A stretch of DNA of 64,000 nucleotides from Liolophura sinensis (taxonomy: Eukaryota > Mollusca > Polyplacophora > Chitonida > Chitonidae), in NCBI RefSeq assembly GCF_032854445.1, contig NC_088307.1:6942001-7006000 (forward strand), written 5' to 3'. Positions 33,921 through 47,100 of this stretch are shown one piece after another (the stretch's first letter is position 1; the number at the start of each line of letters is the position of its first letter). Position numbers and translations under genes: made by a program. The notes under the pieces were generated by a model. It was not told where the DNA came from and made no database searches. It saw only the letters and a list, made by a program, of their open reading frames with translations.

Positions 33921-34060
33921 ACCGTAGAATTGAATGTTTTAAACCCACTGTCAACAACTTATACATACATTGTATAATGTATATACATTGACACTATCAT
34001 TTGTCTCAGGGAGGCTCCGATTGCATGCGCTCGTGAACTTAAATACATAGTATTAAACTC

Positions 34061-34298
34061 TATTTATTTATTTGATTGGTGTTTTACGCCGTACTCAAAA
34101 ATATTTCACTTATACGACGGCGGCCAGCATTATGGTAGGACCAAACCGGGCAGAGTCCGGGGGAAACCTACGACCACCCACAGGTTGCTGGCAGACCTTC
34201 CCACGTACGGCGGGAGAGGAAGCCAACATCAGCTGGACTTCAACTCACAGCGACGGCATTAGTGAGAACGCGCTAACTAACTGAGCCACGGAGGCCCC
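34061..34298 (-). mobile_element. tRNA-derived SINE, near full length
   Basis: Same family. About 20 bases are missing between 'gtgag' and 'aacgcgctaac' in the tRNA-like head. Confidence 0.88.
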
Positions 34299-34643
34299 TA
34301 ATTATATCTCTACATTCATGGAGTTAATTGGTTGAAGATCACGTGCCATGCATGCAATTTTATATACAAGGCCTATATAGGCCTGGGGATATGTATATCT
34401 GTCAGTATACGTCCGATGTGGTGAAAATTGCTAGTACGGTAACTAATGGCCAGATGTCGGTGGTTCACTCCCTGATTTCCGGTTCTCCCCATTACTTCCA
34501 TACCATCAAGAAATGTCTGACCTGTAAGATGATCGGGACTATTATAGGCCTTGACACATTTAAAAGAGCGATGCTCAGGGCTGTAGTCTATAGGCCTACA
34601 TGTATAGATCAGTAAGAAGTTCTCTTCTGTCTCCCTGATTTCC

Positions 34644-34768
34644 TTGGTGTTTTACGCCTTACAGAAGAGAAATATTTCACTTACACGACGGTAGCTAGCA
34701 TTATGGTGGAGGAAACCGGGAAGAGCGCGGGGGAAACCTAAGACCATCCGCCGGTTGCTGAAAGACCT
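34644..34768 (-). mobile_element. SINE fragment
   Basis: The body segment ggtgttttacgcc ... ggttgctgaaagacct, lacking the tRNA head and the TTTA tail. Confidence 0.75.
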
Positions 34769-36180
34769 CGCATACATGTATATAGGCCGATAGTGGGTGC
34801 ATGATCTCAGAACCATATTAATTTCGCCCAGACGATCTCAACGCACGATGATTTATAATCTATGTATGAGGTTTTTTTTTAAAATATGTGATGGATTTTG
34901 TAGGCTTGCATGTCTGAAATTTTATTCGGTTAGACAGTCAAAAAAACCAAACGGCTTTACGAGCGATGTCAGCAAGTTCCACACGTCAGAGAGCCGGTCA
35001 CGTGAGATTTGATGTCGGTCACGAGATCCCGCGGCACGTGGGAGGGAGTTTTCAGTTTCAGTACTGGTACCGGGAATGAGAAGTGTGGTGTACACATGCA
35101 CATAGAGCTGCATAACTGGCTGGCGTCTGTCTTTTCACGAAAACCAGTGGCAAGCTAGTCAGTGGTATTTTCTGCGAAAGTAATTGTCTACCTTGGTGTT
35201 TTAATTTAGGGTTGCGATTCGAAAGTTGAGCGATCGCGAGCTCAATGGTTAGTTGTTGTGATCGAACGTTGTTGGTGTTAGATTAATTCATCAACGTTAA
35301 ATTACCTTTGTAGCCCTGTGATTACGTATGCTATCCCAGCCTTTTCTTGTTCCGTAAATTACCTTGAACACCACTTTACTCCCCTTGCTGGCTTTAATAT
35401 ACTTCTGCAGGCAACATATAATGTGTCTGTCCATAGTCTGCCGTAGTAAACCCCACACAGCTATGAACCTATAGGCCTAGAGGAAACTAGTTTTTGTTCA
35501 ACTAGGCCTAACTGGTCGCTAGCAAACTGACAAAAAGTGACCTTTTCCTTAGTGCTTTAACATTGGACGGCATTTTGTTATCAACACTATTGCACGAAAG
35601 TGTGGTCACGTGACCTCCAAGTTCCGACTTTAATGTGACGTGTGTTTTTAGTTCTGACCAGACCATTTCAGGCCAAGTGCTATAAGCCCTTTCTCAGTGA
35701 TGCCTGCAGTCCAAAACAGGTGTCAGGTGTGAGTCTTATGTCTCAGCCCTCCACGAACGACAACTTTGTGAAAACTATAACTGTGGTGAAGGCAATATGG
35801 CTGCTACATTTCAGTGATGGCCGTGTCGGGAATTCATGACTGGTGTGACAGGCGTGCTATTATCGAGTGAAATATATATGGGTCCTTCCACCTGGAACTA
35901 AGTTCTGACTTGACACATGTCACCACGTTATTATTCCTGGGCGAAATGTAACAGCACGTGCCAAGGATATCACCCAAAACACCATGATAAATTTGGTACT
36001 TACCGGTAGATAACGACAAAAGCCCTGTCAGCTTTTCCTTCCATAATGGTGATCCACTGCAGTTTCAAGCTAGTGTTCAAATTTCGCAAGCATTCTGCCC
36101 TGGAGTCAATCTATAAGAAATGCACACAGTTTTTATAACAGATTTGCAGCTAATATAATGGAATTAATTATTAAATTCAT
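34769..36180. other. Intergenic, nothing supported
   Basis: Unique-looking sequence with several short frames (up to 71 codons) without motifs. 34960-35050 is locally GC-richer with cacgtg/cacgtga boxes, so it might be a promoter, but no gene start can be tied to it. Confidence 0.4.
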
Positions 36181-36181
36181 G

Positions 36182-36254
36182 TATTTATTTATTTGATTGG
36201 TGTTTCACTCAAGAATAAGACAGTGGGGAAGCCAGCATGTCCATGAGCTGGACA
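36182..36254 (-). mobile_element. Internally deleted SINE
   Basis: Tail and first 30 bases joined to 'gaagccagcatg...gagctgga'; the middle ~110 bases of the body are missing. Confidence 0.7.
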
Positions 36255-36282
36255 ACTACTAATTATATGCTGAAAATTATGC

Positions 36283-36720
36283 TACCCTAATTTCTCAACC
36301 CTTTCTCATACAAAAGAGCAACTCTCAATGCAGTTCATGCACATTTTAAATTTGATTTTGTGGACAAAACTACATTGGTTGGATAGGCCAATATCTGGGC
36401 TTCACAAAAAAAAAATAATTTTATCAGTTCACACAGAATTATGCCTTCAGAATATGCTTATTTATTTATTTATTTGATTGGTGTTTTACACCATACTCAA
36501 GAATATTTCACTTTATGGTGGGGGAAAACTGGGTTCGGGGGAAGCCCATGACCATCTGCAGGTTGCTGGCTGACCTTCCCACTTACAGCTGGAGAGGAAG
36601 ATATCATGAACAGGACTTGAACTCACAGGGACCGCATTGGTGAGAGGCTTCTGAGAATATGCTTAAATAAACACCTTGCAAGCATCTGAAAAGGTTGTGG
36701 AATTACAGTAAACACAAACA
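36283..36720 (+). repeat. ~190-bp dispersed repeat, split by a SINE
   Basis: taccctaatttctcaaccct, catacaaaagagcaact, gacaaaactacattggttgg and tcacacagaattatgcctt match 39312-39530 in order. The repeat resumes after the SINE with cttgcaagcatctgaaaagg and tggaattacagta. Confidence 0.75.
36461..36654 (-). mobile_element. SINE with 11-bp target site duplication
   Basis: Head-truncated copy flanked by gaatatgctta at 36450-36460 and 36655-36665, which marks a retrotransposition event. It is inserted in the dispersed repeat that starts at 36283. Confidence 0.87.
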
Positions 36721-36849
36721 ATGTAATAAAGCAAACAATCTGTCGGTAGGTTTTAAAACACTGCAATACGTGAAGTACTCCTCATGCCTTGAAAAAAGTG
36801 CAAGTGAAGAATGTGAGAAAGTGATTGATTTGTTCCTAAAATCAAAGGG

Positions 36850-37745
36850 CAAGGCAGCACCTAGCTAAAACATTTTTCAATCAAAAGCAGGATTCTCAAG
36901 CTTTCTAAAAATTATCGTACTTTGTTATTTTAATGAGATTTCATGAAATAACATGTAGATCAAAATGACAATACTGCACAAATGGCTGGCCTAAGCTGTG
37001 ATGTAGTCTTTACCCGTTCACACCGTGAAGTGACGTATAAAACGTAGACTTACTGCATAAAGCATCATTTGAGGTCGTTTACAACAATTTAGTTATGTGT
37101 AACCGAACTGCCATTTCACAAAGTGTTGTAGGGCAGGTCTGTATCATTTACAGACCACCACAGACCTAAAATCAGTTGATTTACAAGCCGTGTAATATTC
37201 AACGACGATATCACAAATTATGTCAGACAGTGGCATACCATGTCAAACCGCATTCATCTCCCCAGTTGACTCTAGGCCTACTTAGACACCCTGTTCTAAT
37301 TATACAAATACCTTTTTGTTTATTCATTTTAGCGTTTAGTCATCTGCAGGCAATTTAGTCAGGGTTGTTGGAGTTCCTTGTAAATGATACAGTAGGCCTA
37401 GCTACTCTAGAAGCAGTCTAAGCATTGAAAGAAATATTCTTCCAGTATGTCCTATATAGCACTTGGGCCTTCATGCCTGAAATCAACAACTTTTATATGC
37501 GATAGGCTACTGCTTAGACTATCGTACGGAAAATACCTTCGACGTGAGAGAGCTAATGTAAACGTGACTTCATTTTCCCTCAATAATAGAGAAGTGCTGA
37601 AGCTGTGTCAAGACGAAGTTTCATTTAACTTTGCTGGGTTGAAAAAAATAAAGAAAAGTATCTACAATGCTGTTTTAAGACACTTTGAATGTTAGTCTTT
37701 CAGTTGACATGAACATTAGTCAGTGCTGTCTTTCACTTTGATATT
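36850..37745 (+). repeat. Long dispersed repeat, copy 2
   Basis: Collinear with 13150-14545 at clearly diverged identity. It ends tgctgtctttcactttgat directly before the SINE target duplication at 37745. The 82-aa frame within it is not conserved in copy 1. Confidence 0.75.
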
Positions 37746-37759
37746 TCAGTCACTAACAG

Positions 37760-37904
37760 GTGGGAAGGTCAGCCAGCAATGTGCTGATGGTCGTGGGTTT
37801 CCCCCGGGGGTTTCTGCCAGGTTTCCTCCCACCATAATGCTGGTCGCCGTCATATAAGTGAAATATTGTTGAGTAATGCGTTAAAAACCAATCAAATAAA
37901 TAAA
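37760..37904 (+). mobile_element. 5'-truncated SINE with 15-bp target site duplication, next to RNPEP start
   Basis: The body from gtgggaaggtc to the aataaataaa tail is flanked by ttcagtcactaacag (37745-37759) and ttcagtgactaacag (37905-37919). It ends only 115 bases before the RNPEP start codon. Confidence 0.87.
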
Positions 37905-38019
37905 TTCAGTGACTAACAGAATATGCATCATTATTATTGAATTATTATTGATCTGCAGATTTGTCTATGCAGAAAGGAGGATTGAGGGAACCTGACATTA
38001 GCGGCTTCCCGGTGACAAC

Positions 38020-38197
38020 ATGTCTCAGATGTGCCCGATGATCCACGGTGACAAGGCCACAGATGGCGCCACCTGTTCAAACTTTCGTGATGTTCGCATC
38101 AAGAAGTATGAATTGGACCTAGTGGTGAACTTTGAAAAGCGGGAGATTCAGAGCGAGTGCACGTTGCGATGTGAGGCCCTTAGTAGTGTCTCTGAAG
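38020..38197 (+). CDS. RNPEP: RNPEP exon 1 (start codon)
   Basis: It begins [18 protein letters not shown] and contains [20 protein letters not shown], the first beta strand of the N-domain (human: 'SNFRAFELLHLHLDL'). The donor is aag|gtaggt, phase 1. A possible acceptor (tgatctgcag at 37960) suggests a 5'-UTR intron upstream, which is unproven. Confidence 0.88.
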
Positions 38198-41100
38198 GTA
38201 GGTACCTCTAACCTTGTTGTTGTTCTGTCAAGGTGATCTCCCCCTGACTTTGTTTCGTCTATATGTGTTATGTGTACATACCTATGTTTTACTTTTTCTA
38301 CCTGTTTACAAACTTCTCGTAAATTCTGTTGCCTACTCAATATGACGTGCCAGTTTGTAATGCGTGAAAAACATGTGGAAAATTTTGTCAGTAATTTGCC
38401 AAATGGCAGTGGTTTACTCGGGTGCTGTGGTTTCCTCCACAACTAAAACTGACCGCCGTTCTATAAGTGAAAAGCTCTTGAGAACCCAAGAGAATGGGTT
38501 CAAACAACCATCATATAAATAAATTATAAAATTAAAATAAATTAAACTAAAATATGTAATAACATTCATTATAACGGTAAATAGGTTTACTTGTGGCAGG
38601 AAGTTTTGTTTATGCACAACAGACTTCATACTTCAAACTTTTAACGCTGCCATTCAACAGCAGTGCCATGATTCAGGAAATTACGAATAAACTTAGTGTG
38701 ATTTAATCTTTTTAGTTTGTGAATATTATTAGAAAATGTTCCAAATGTGATTTCTAAGTTTTATTTTTAAATATTGATATTATTTCTTCTTTTGATGTCT
38801 TTTTTCCCCAAGTTTTCCTGGACTGTCATGAGACAATGAAAATAACTGGAATAGAAAATGGAGAGTCTAAAGTCATCCCATTTTCTGTGCAGCCGTTCAG
38901 ACACTATGGCTCCATGCTGGCAATACAGGTATGTACCTTCACTTTTAAAGAAAAAGACAGCTAAGGTATGTCACATATACACTGTTGAGAAACAAAATGC
39001 TGCTTGTTGTTGGTCAGAAAAATGGCCTTCTTACGAATAATAGTAAAGTAACAATCATTTACATAATATACCGTGCACAAACAAGAGCCTTCAGTAGACC
39101 ACCTTGTCACAGTTTCTGAACAAATTGCTCAAGTTGTCTTAATTCCTGTTTCGAGTACCAGCGAATGAGCTGAACTCCTGTAATAAACCTGGAGTATGAG
39201 AGAGTTTTAGCCCATCAGAGTATGCTGGTTTTGCGAAAAGAACACAAAATTAATTTGACCAGTCTCTCTTGAATGCCCTCGGGTTTTAGCCCCTCATTCA
39301 GGGTTATCATTTTGTACAGTACCCTGTTTCCTCAAACTTATCGCATACGAAAGAGCAACTTACATTGCAATTTATGCACATTTATAATTTAATTTTGGAG
39401 ACAAAACTACATTGGTTGGTTTTGCCAATTTAAGGGCTTCACATGAAGTATAATTTTATCAGTTCGTACAGAATAATGCCTTCAGAACATGCATCAATGA
39501 GCACCATGAAAACATGGGAAAAGGTTGAAGAATTACAGCAGTCTGTGTTTTGTATTTCTAGCTGGCCAGTGAGCTGAGTGCCGGGACAGAGTTCACCCTA
39601 AAAATCCAGTACATTGCCACAGGTGGGCGAGGCGTGGAATGGTTAAACCCTGCCCAAACTGCAGGTATTTCTAACTACAACATTGCCACAATGTGGCTGA
39701 AATATTGGCCGATGTGGTGTCGAGCCATAATCATTCATTCTTTCTTTCCAATGGGGACCTGTCAAATGCCCGAGAGCTGGGCCTTGACATCATTTTATTG
39801 ACACCAAATGTTCCTTTCCCAGCTTTTCATGGTGATGTCACATTAAAGACAGTACGACATTATAATAGAAACTAGTACATTGTATCATTGTCGACATTAC
39901 ACTACAAACCATTCTTTACATAACAATGGCTCAAGGTTCTTGCTTCACATTAGCGCCACCCACAGGATTAGAAAATATGCCGCCTCCCCCAGGACAACTT
40001 CCTAATGTATCTGAAACAGGGAGAAGGCCATGGGTGAGTGGTTAGGATGCTTGTCTTATATAGCTGTAACATGTCAGGGGTGATTTGAGTCCAAGTCCTG
40101 CATGTCTCCACCTGACTTCTAAGGAATAAAGGTGAGGCTGCCAGAATTGTAGAGCACTTAGTCTAAGTGAGCTAAAATTTCACCCACAAAAGTGCATTTT
40201 TAGAGGTAAATAATTGTCACGAAATATTATTTTTGGGTGTGGGTAGAATATCATCCCATGTTCCAAGGAAATTTCAAAACACCTGTCTAAAATCAATAGA
40301 ACTCTCAGAATCATAAAATATGGGCAAGTTAGTCATGGACGAAATTTATGGTCATTTAAGTTAGAGTATTCGTGAAGACGACGCATGATAAAAACCTGAG
40401 GTGCGAGAGGACAGAAAAATTAATGAAATGTACTATAGCTCCATTGGAGTGTGAGCCAAGGTTGAGGCATGTAGGGCAACTTTAACCCCAGTCTCAGACG
40501 TAAGATCATTGATTTTCCCCAGCTTTAATATTAATAATGGATAATAATATAATATCTTTGAGTATTTGGTGGGCAATATAAGGCGGGTGAACAAAGGTTA
40601 GTGGTTAGCCCGATTTTGCTCAACCCTTCAAACTGACTACCGTAATTTGTCGACCTTTCTGACCTAATGGTTCTCACCTATATGACTATAGGCAACATAG
40701 AAAGTCGACACGTGCCAACTGGCCAGTGATGTGCATGGATTCACTCTCGGCAGTGGAGAGGGGGCGAAGGCTTTGAGTGGTCAGTCTGAGTCAATACACT
40801 AAATTTCTACCCAGACCCCGGTCGTTCTTGATAACTTGCGATTCGATGCAACGTGAGGTGAACATAGTTGTCTGTTGCGGGTAACCTGATCCACTGGCTA
40901 TAATCTGTTCAACTCAGAGTTTTTTGTTGTTTTTTTTTTTGACTCTTTCATTAGGTTGATTACAACGTTACAAAAATTAGACTCAGCATTATCAAGTCTT
41001 TTCTGAAAATCCCACTTTGTTTGCATCAAAACATACATATTTATTGATCTTTATGGTCTAACAATAGCATTCTTTGTGTGGAAATTTAAGGGAGGAAGGG

Positions 41101-44100
41101 TCAATCTAAAAATGGCAGAGTGTATTCAAATATAAACAGGTGAGTTGAGTGATATGCAAGTCGCAATTGTGCCCAGCTCTGGGTATAGCCTTTGAAGTTC
41201 CAACATTGTTTATAGGACCTGTCAGCCAGATAGCAGAGACCCCATCTGACCACCTGTTGTTTTGGTAATTGTTTTGAATTCTACCCATGGTAAAAAGATT
41301 ACATGTAAGTGATGTGGCTATGTTTGTAATACACCTATACCGTCACATGACTTTGTGATGGCTTTATGGAAATGGTTTAGTAACAAAGTCAACCCCAAAG
41401 TCCAACTTAAAATGTAAAGACTCTTCACTAGGCACGTGACATCTGACAGTATGTAAAATTTTGAGTCTCTGTCTGCTAGTCCAGATTTGGCGACAGATTT
41501 CACAATCTGGTAGACTTTTTTTTTTTCCAAGGTGCAGGTCACTGAAAATAAGTTTATCGCATTGGTCAATGTTGAATTGTGTAAGCTGTCATTTACCCTT
41601 TAAGACTTAAGCACACATGACTCACATAAGACTCACGGAATTCCCAGAAAATGTTAGAAGGAATAGAATTAACTTTGCATTAACACAATGTTTACGATTG
41701 TTGAAAAATGAAGCTGGTTTAAATGGAGATCCATTTCAACATTATGCGAACACAATATTCAGTCTGTGCACGTTGAGTTTATGATCGCCGTTTTATGAAA
41801 TCGGGAATGTCTGGAGATTGTTCACGTCTAACACTTCTAAAATCGCATGACAAAACACCACGATCTGGAAGACAGCTGTGTCTTGACGCCTGTTAGTCCA
41901 AAATAGTCAGTGAATTACAGGAGCAGTTGAAAAATTTCTTGAAAATGCCACTCTTATGTAGTGATTGAAGTTTAGTTTTTTTGAGAAACCCTCCATTTTG
42001 GACGAGATGTGCGAGATCTCCATCAAGTAAAGCATCTATTTTTTCATTCACAGTAAAATGAACTCGTATGCTTAAATCAGACTTAGTTTTAACTTCAAAA
42101 CAATTTAGAGTACAAAAATGAAAACATTTTTGTTGATTTTCCCTGGGCTCTGCCAGGTTTCCTCCCACTATAATACTTACTGAAGTTGTATGAGTCAGAT
42201 ATTCTTGAGCATTTTGTAAAACACCAATTAAATAAAATAAAAAATAAAATTTATTTAGTTATCTGATTATTGCTTGTTATTATCTGCCAACTGATGTACA
42301 GATATGCTCACCTTACTGGTGGATAACAAATGGTCTTCAACAAATGTCACTGATTACTTTTTGTCACTATAAAGGCCCCAGAAGTAAAGTGAGAGCAGAA
42401 TTACAAATTCCCTGTCCAAGGTTGGGTTTGAACCAACACTACCTGTGATCTAGGACTGGAAAGATGAGTCTAACAACTAGGCCACAGCCCACTACGATTT
42501 TTTTATCTTAATACAAAGAGTTGTCTTAGGTTTCAATAACACAATTAGCAGTTAATTTCAAGCCTAAGTTCAGGAATAACATTAGGTAAACTGGACATAA
42601 GTCATCACAGGTTCAGATGATTTTAACAGCACACCTTGTATTAATTGACAGGTAAGATGAAGCCATACCTGTACACACAGGGCCAAGCTGTTATGAACAG
42701 GTCCTTTTTCCCCTGTCAGGACACACCTGCTGTCAAGGCCCCGTACTCTGCCTCTGTTCAGGTGAGAATCTTAGGTTTGTTTGCCTGAGCAGGTAAAGAT
42801 TGACAGACAGGTATTGTACCTATAATATTAATGCAGAGTTGATTTAGATATATTTCCATTGTGTCCAATCTTACAACATGTGGTAAATGTCTTATGATTC
42901 ATGTGGCCAAAAAAAGTGTTTTGTTTAAAGGCAGGTAAACCTCATAGAATATTCCCTTCAGTGCTAAAAACTTTTTGGATGCCGAAATATACCTTCATAA
43001 GATCAGTGAAATAAGGCAAATGTGAAACGTTGAACTGGCGAAATTTTAAGATCTGGTGAGGAGGAAATGGCCGGGAAAGTATTGAGATCCCTTGAGATCT
43101 GCTGCCCTTAGATGGCTGACATTTTCTGACAGAAATGTCTGTCTCTGTCTTTCGAACAAAACGTGCATTATGGCGATGTTTACAGTCGTACATCCCCTTG
43201 TTGAGAGGAGGCTTAGTCATGAACTGGAAATTTGAGAACAATTCGTCATTTTGAAAATTATTTTAGTGACTTTCTTACGAAAATCCAAACAGATTCATCA
43301 TGGCGAGAATTGGATTCCCTTCGAAAGTAAAGCTCTGCATATTGTGCATACATGTACTTTAGATGCAGGGTATGTGTCTGTATAGGATATTACTGCAAGC
43401 AAAGGTTGGGAGGGAATAGTTGTTTTCCAACATCTTTACCTACCTCATCACTGTGACTCCAGTCACTTCAAGATTTCTGTACCAAATTTGCTCACGGCGG
43501 AAGTGATGTAAAGTGAACATGAGACTCTGAAAGAAGTATGATAACTCTAAAAACCTGGAATGGTCTTATTTACTGTGAACATGTATGTGTCAGGTGCCCG
43601 AGGGCTTTACTGCAGTCATGAGCGCAAACTCCAGTTCTGAAAAACATGGCCGATACCTGTTTGAGCAATCGGTGCCGATCCAATCTTACCTGGTGGCCTT
43701 AGCTGTGGGGGACCTGGTCAGTGCTGAGATTGGACCCCGAAGTCGTGTATGGACTGAGCCGTCTCTTTTGGTAACCAAAAGACTTTTACTATTCTGTTCC
43801 TTAAATTTTAGTTTTGTCAGATTTCTTTTTTCTCAAGTTATTTTTTCTTAAATTTTTTTTGGGATCACCAAGGTGATTTAAAAATATTGTGTGTTTTTTT
43901 TACTCAATTTGTAAGTGCCATAAAATAAACTGGTTGCAGAAGGATGAGTGAAAAGGGGAATTTCGAGTTGGAACTCTTTCCTCATTAAAGGTGAAAACAG
44001 TATAACTGCATCATGTGACTTGTGAAAAATGTCAGGCAAGTTTGGTTGACAATAATTTACCGATTATCTGCCTTGCTGTGTTGTGGAGGTGTAAATGCCA

Positions 44101-47100
44101 CCTGTTCCTTCATGGACTTTGTAAGTGTACAAACTTTTCGTCATTGTTTGGTTACAATTTATTTTTTGTTTTGCAGAAGAGCGCCAAAGAAGAGTTTGGA
44201 GGAATAGTTGAAAATTTTCTGACCACTGGAGAGGAGTTATTTGGCCCGTATGTCTGGGGTCGTTATGACATCCTCGTTATGCCGCCATCTTTCCCTTTTG
44301 GCGGGATGGAAAACCCCTGCTTGACTTTCGTGACCCCATGTTTGCTCGTAGGAGATAAGTCCATGACAGATGTTGTAATCCACGAAATCGTAAGTTTGAT
44401 ATGGTTAGTTTTGTCATGGTTTGCAGAAATACACAAGCTTCTTATAACACAAGAATTTAATGCTCTGTTTTTTGGGGCAGTAGAACCATCTCCATTGGTG
44501 GGGGATAGGTGTGCAAGCTAATTCTTAAAATAGGCAAGGGTCCAGGTCCTGGGATCATGAAACTATCTCAGATTCAAGTTAAGATTTCCATTATTAAAGT
44601 TGGTATGCTCCTTTCCGTTAGTTTGTTTACGTTGTCAAGCAATATTTTGTCTTTCTTACATAAAAAATAACAATTTTAAAGTGGCCTGAACTTTGTGATC
44701 CAGGGGCCTGCCTATGAATAATGCTGGAGTAAATGTGGGTTGGGGGTGAACCTCTCCTCACCTGTTTGCACCTGTAATGAAATGACCGATGTATTATAAC
44801 ATACACTTCGCATCAGACATCAATTCTTGTGTGTTTGGAAAGACAAGACATTATTATAAATTCACTTCAGACTTCTTTTGGCATCTCATTAAAAAGAAGT
44901 CAGAAAAAAACCATCAACTTAATTTTAATCAGGTAATTTGTTCCTCTGATTATCATTGTTAGCTCCAGGTGCTGATCATGATGGTCATTATGGAGGTGCT
45001 GATCATGATGGTCCTTATGGAAGTGCTGATCATGATGGTCATTATGGAAGTGCTGATCATGATGGTCATTATGGAAGTGCTGATCATGCTGGTCCTTATG
45101 GAAGTGCTGATCATGATGGTCATTATGGAGGTGCTGATCATGATGGTCATTATTTAAGTGCTGATCATGATGGTCATTATGGAAGTGCTGATCATGATGG
45201 TCATTATGGAAGTGCTGATCATGATGGTCCTTATGGAAGTGCTGATCATGATGGTCATCATGGAGGTGCTGATCATGATGGTCCTTATGGAAGTGCTGAT
45301 CATGATGGTCATTATGGAAGTGCTGATCATGATGGTCATTATGGAAGTGCTGATCATGATGGTCCTTATGGAAGTGCTGATCATGATGGTCATTATGAAG
45401 GTGCTGATCATGATGGTCATTATAGAGGTGCTGGTCATGATGGTCATGAGGGAGGTGATGTCATGATGGAGATGCTGATCATGATGGTCATTAGGGAGGT
45501 GATGGTCATGATGGAGGTGCTGACAATGATGGTCATTAGGGAGGTGATGATAATGATGGTCATGATGGAGGAGCTGATTGTTATGGTCATTTTGGAGGTG
45601 CAGATTATGATGTTCATGCTGGAGGTGCGGATTTTGATGTTCATGCTGGAGGTGCGGATTACGATGTTCATAATGCCAGGGGTTCATGATTCAAGGGGTT
45701 CCTGATGCCAGGGGTTCATTAATGTCAACCGTAACTACCATTTAACAGTAGTTAAAAGATCCAAAATACTTGATATGGAGTTGTAAGTATACTATAAGCT
45801 AGAGAAAAACTGAATATATTTCAGTATGACTCAGTTCTGAAGAAGACACTCCTTGTGAAATATGTGGAGCACTGGGCCCAGAAGTGAATTGGGACTTAAG
45901 ACGGGTATTAACTTTAGCCCAGACTGAAGTGCCATTTACTTTGTATTGGGATGAGATTGTATTAAGGGGTGAGATTGGTGTTAACGGATGAGATTGTATT
46001 AAGGGGTGAGATTGGTGTTAAGGGATGAGATTGGTATTAAGAGATAAGCTTAGATTAACTCTAATACACTTTTGAACAACTGGCCCCAGGATGTCTTTAT
46101 GAGATCTCTCTCAAAGGTTTGTTTTGATTACATGTTCTCACCTTTTATTTGGGATTATGAAACAAGATATTTCATTGGTCACATAATTTTCATTGAGCCA
46201 ATCATATGTCACATTAAATAGTAGTCTATGCTCACGGATGCAAGCAGCCATTTTTATGTAAGTTACTGATGTTGATGGTCAGTCATTTTCTGGCATGAAG
46301 GTCGGATAGATTTTCTTGTAATTAAAATTAATATAGTTACCAACTGAAAGCACTCTGCACCTGCCATCATGTGAAATTATTGTTCTCCTGGAGCTTGCTC
46401 TGGTGATCGAGAATTTATATTTGTATGGTTTAGGAGATCGACAGTCGATCAACCGGTTAGAATGGATGTATGGGACATTTTCAGTTTGATATTTCAGAAT
46501 CTGAAAACATAGAAATTGATATTACTTTGTCTTATTAATTCTGTAGGGTAGTTAGATATTTAAAAAAACTCAGTATGGCTCTATTACAGGGCAGTTAGAT
46601 CTGAAAAAATCTCAAAACGACCTTGAAAAAACCCAATATTTCTGATAGGGTAGTTAACATTTTGACGTCTAAGAACCTCGTGGATGGAGGTGTTGATAAT
46701 GAGATCATTATGGAGGTGCTGGCTATGAGGATTCTTATGGAGGTGCAGATTATGGCTATTACGGACGTACTGATTATGAGGGTCGTGTTGGTCGTTTATG
46801 ACATTTCTTTCATTTTGCAAAGTATAGATTGCCTCACTCCTGTTTTGTATTGATGAGTTTGAAGTATTAATACAAGTATGTTTGTTTTCCATAGGCACAC
46901 AGCTGGTTTGGGAATTTGGTGACCAATGCGAACTGGAGTGAGTTTTGGTTAAATGAGGTATAGTACGAAGAACCTAATCTGTTTTGACTCCTTTGAAGAT
47001 GATCATTACATTGAGTACACAAATTAATTTAAAGGCATTTGAAAAAAAAAAAAAAATTCCAAATTTTGCATTCTGGCAGATTATATGAAAAGAAAATTAA

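Larger units (their letters stand above)
31939..34060. other. Intergenic between GPCR and RNPEP, first part
   Basis: Holds two MITEs (32724, 33717). 31980-32060 and 32335-32420 share a loose pattern (accatttgctcgctatcaca / accatttcccggctgtcaca, then ttttactctctgtgctatg), suggesting an old duplication. No gene. Confidence 0.5.

Noticed and set aside
34960-35060. Promoter with cacgtg (E-box) elements
   Set aside because: The E-boxes are real, but no gene start can be linked to them, so this is only mentioned in the regional note.
44956-45705. 249-codon frame of ADHDGHYGS repeats as a structural protein gene
   Set aside because: No splice sites, promoter or signal peptide fit. The 27-bp unit keeps frames open on both strands, and the units decay at the end without frame protection.
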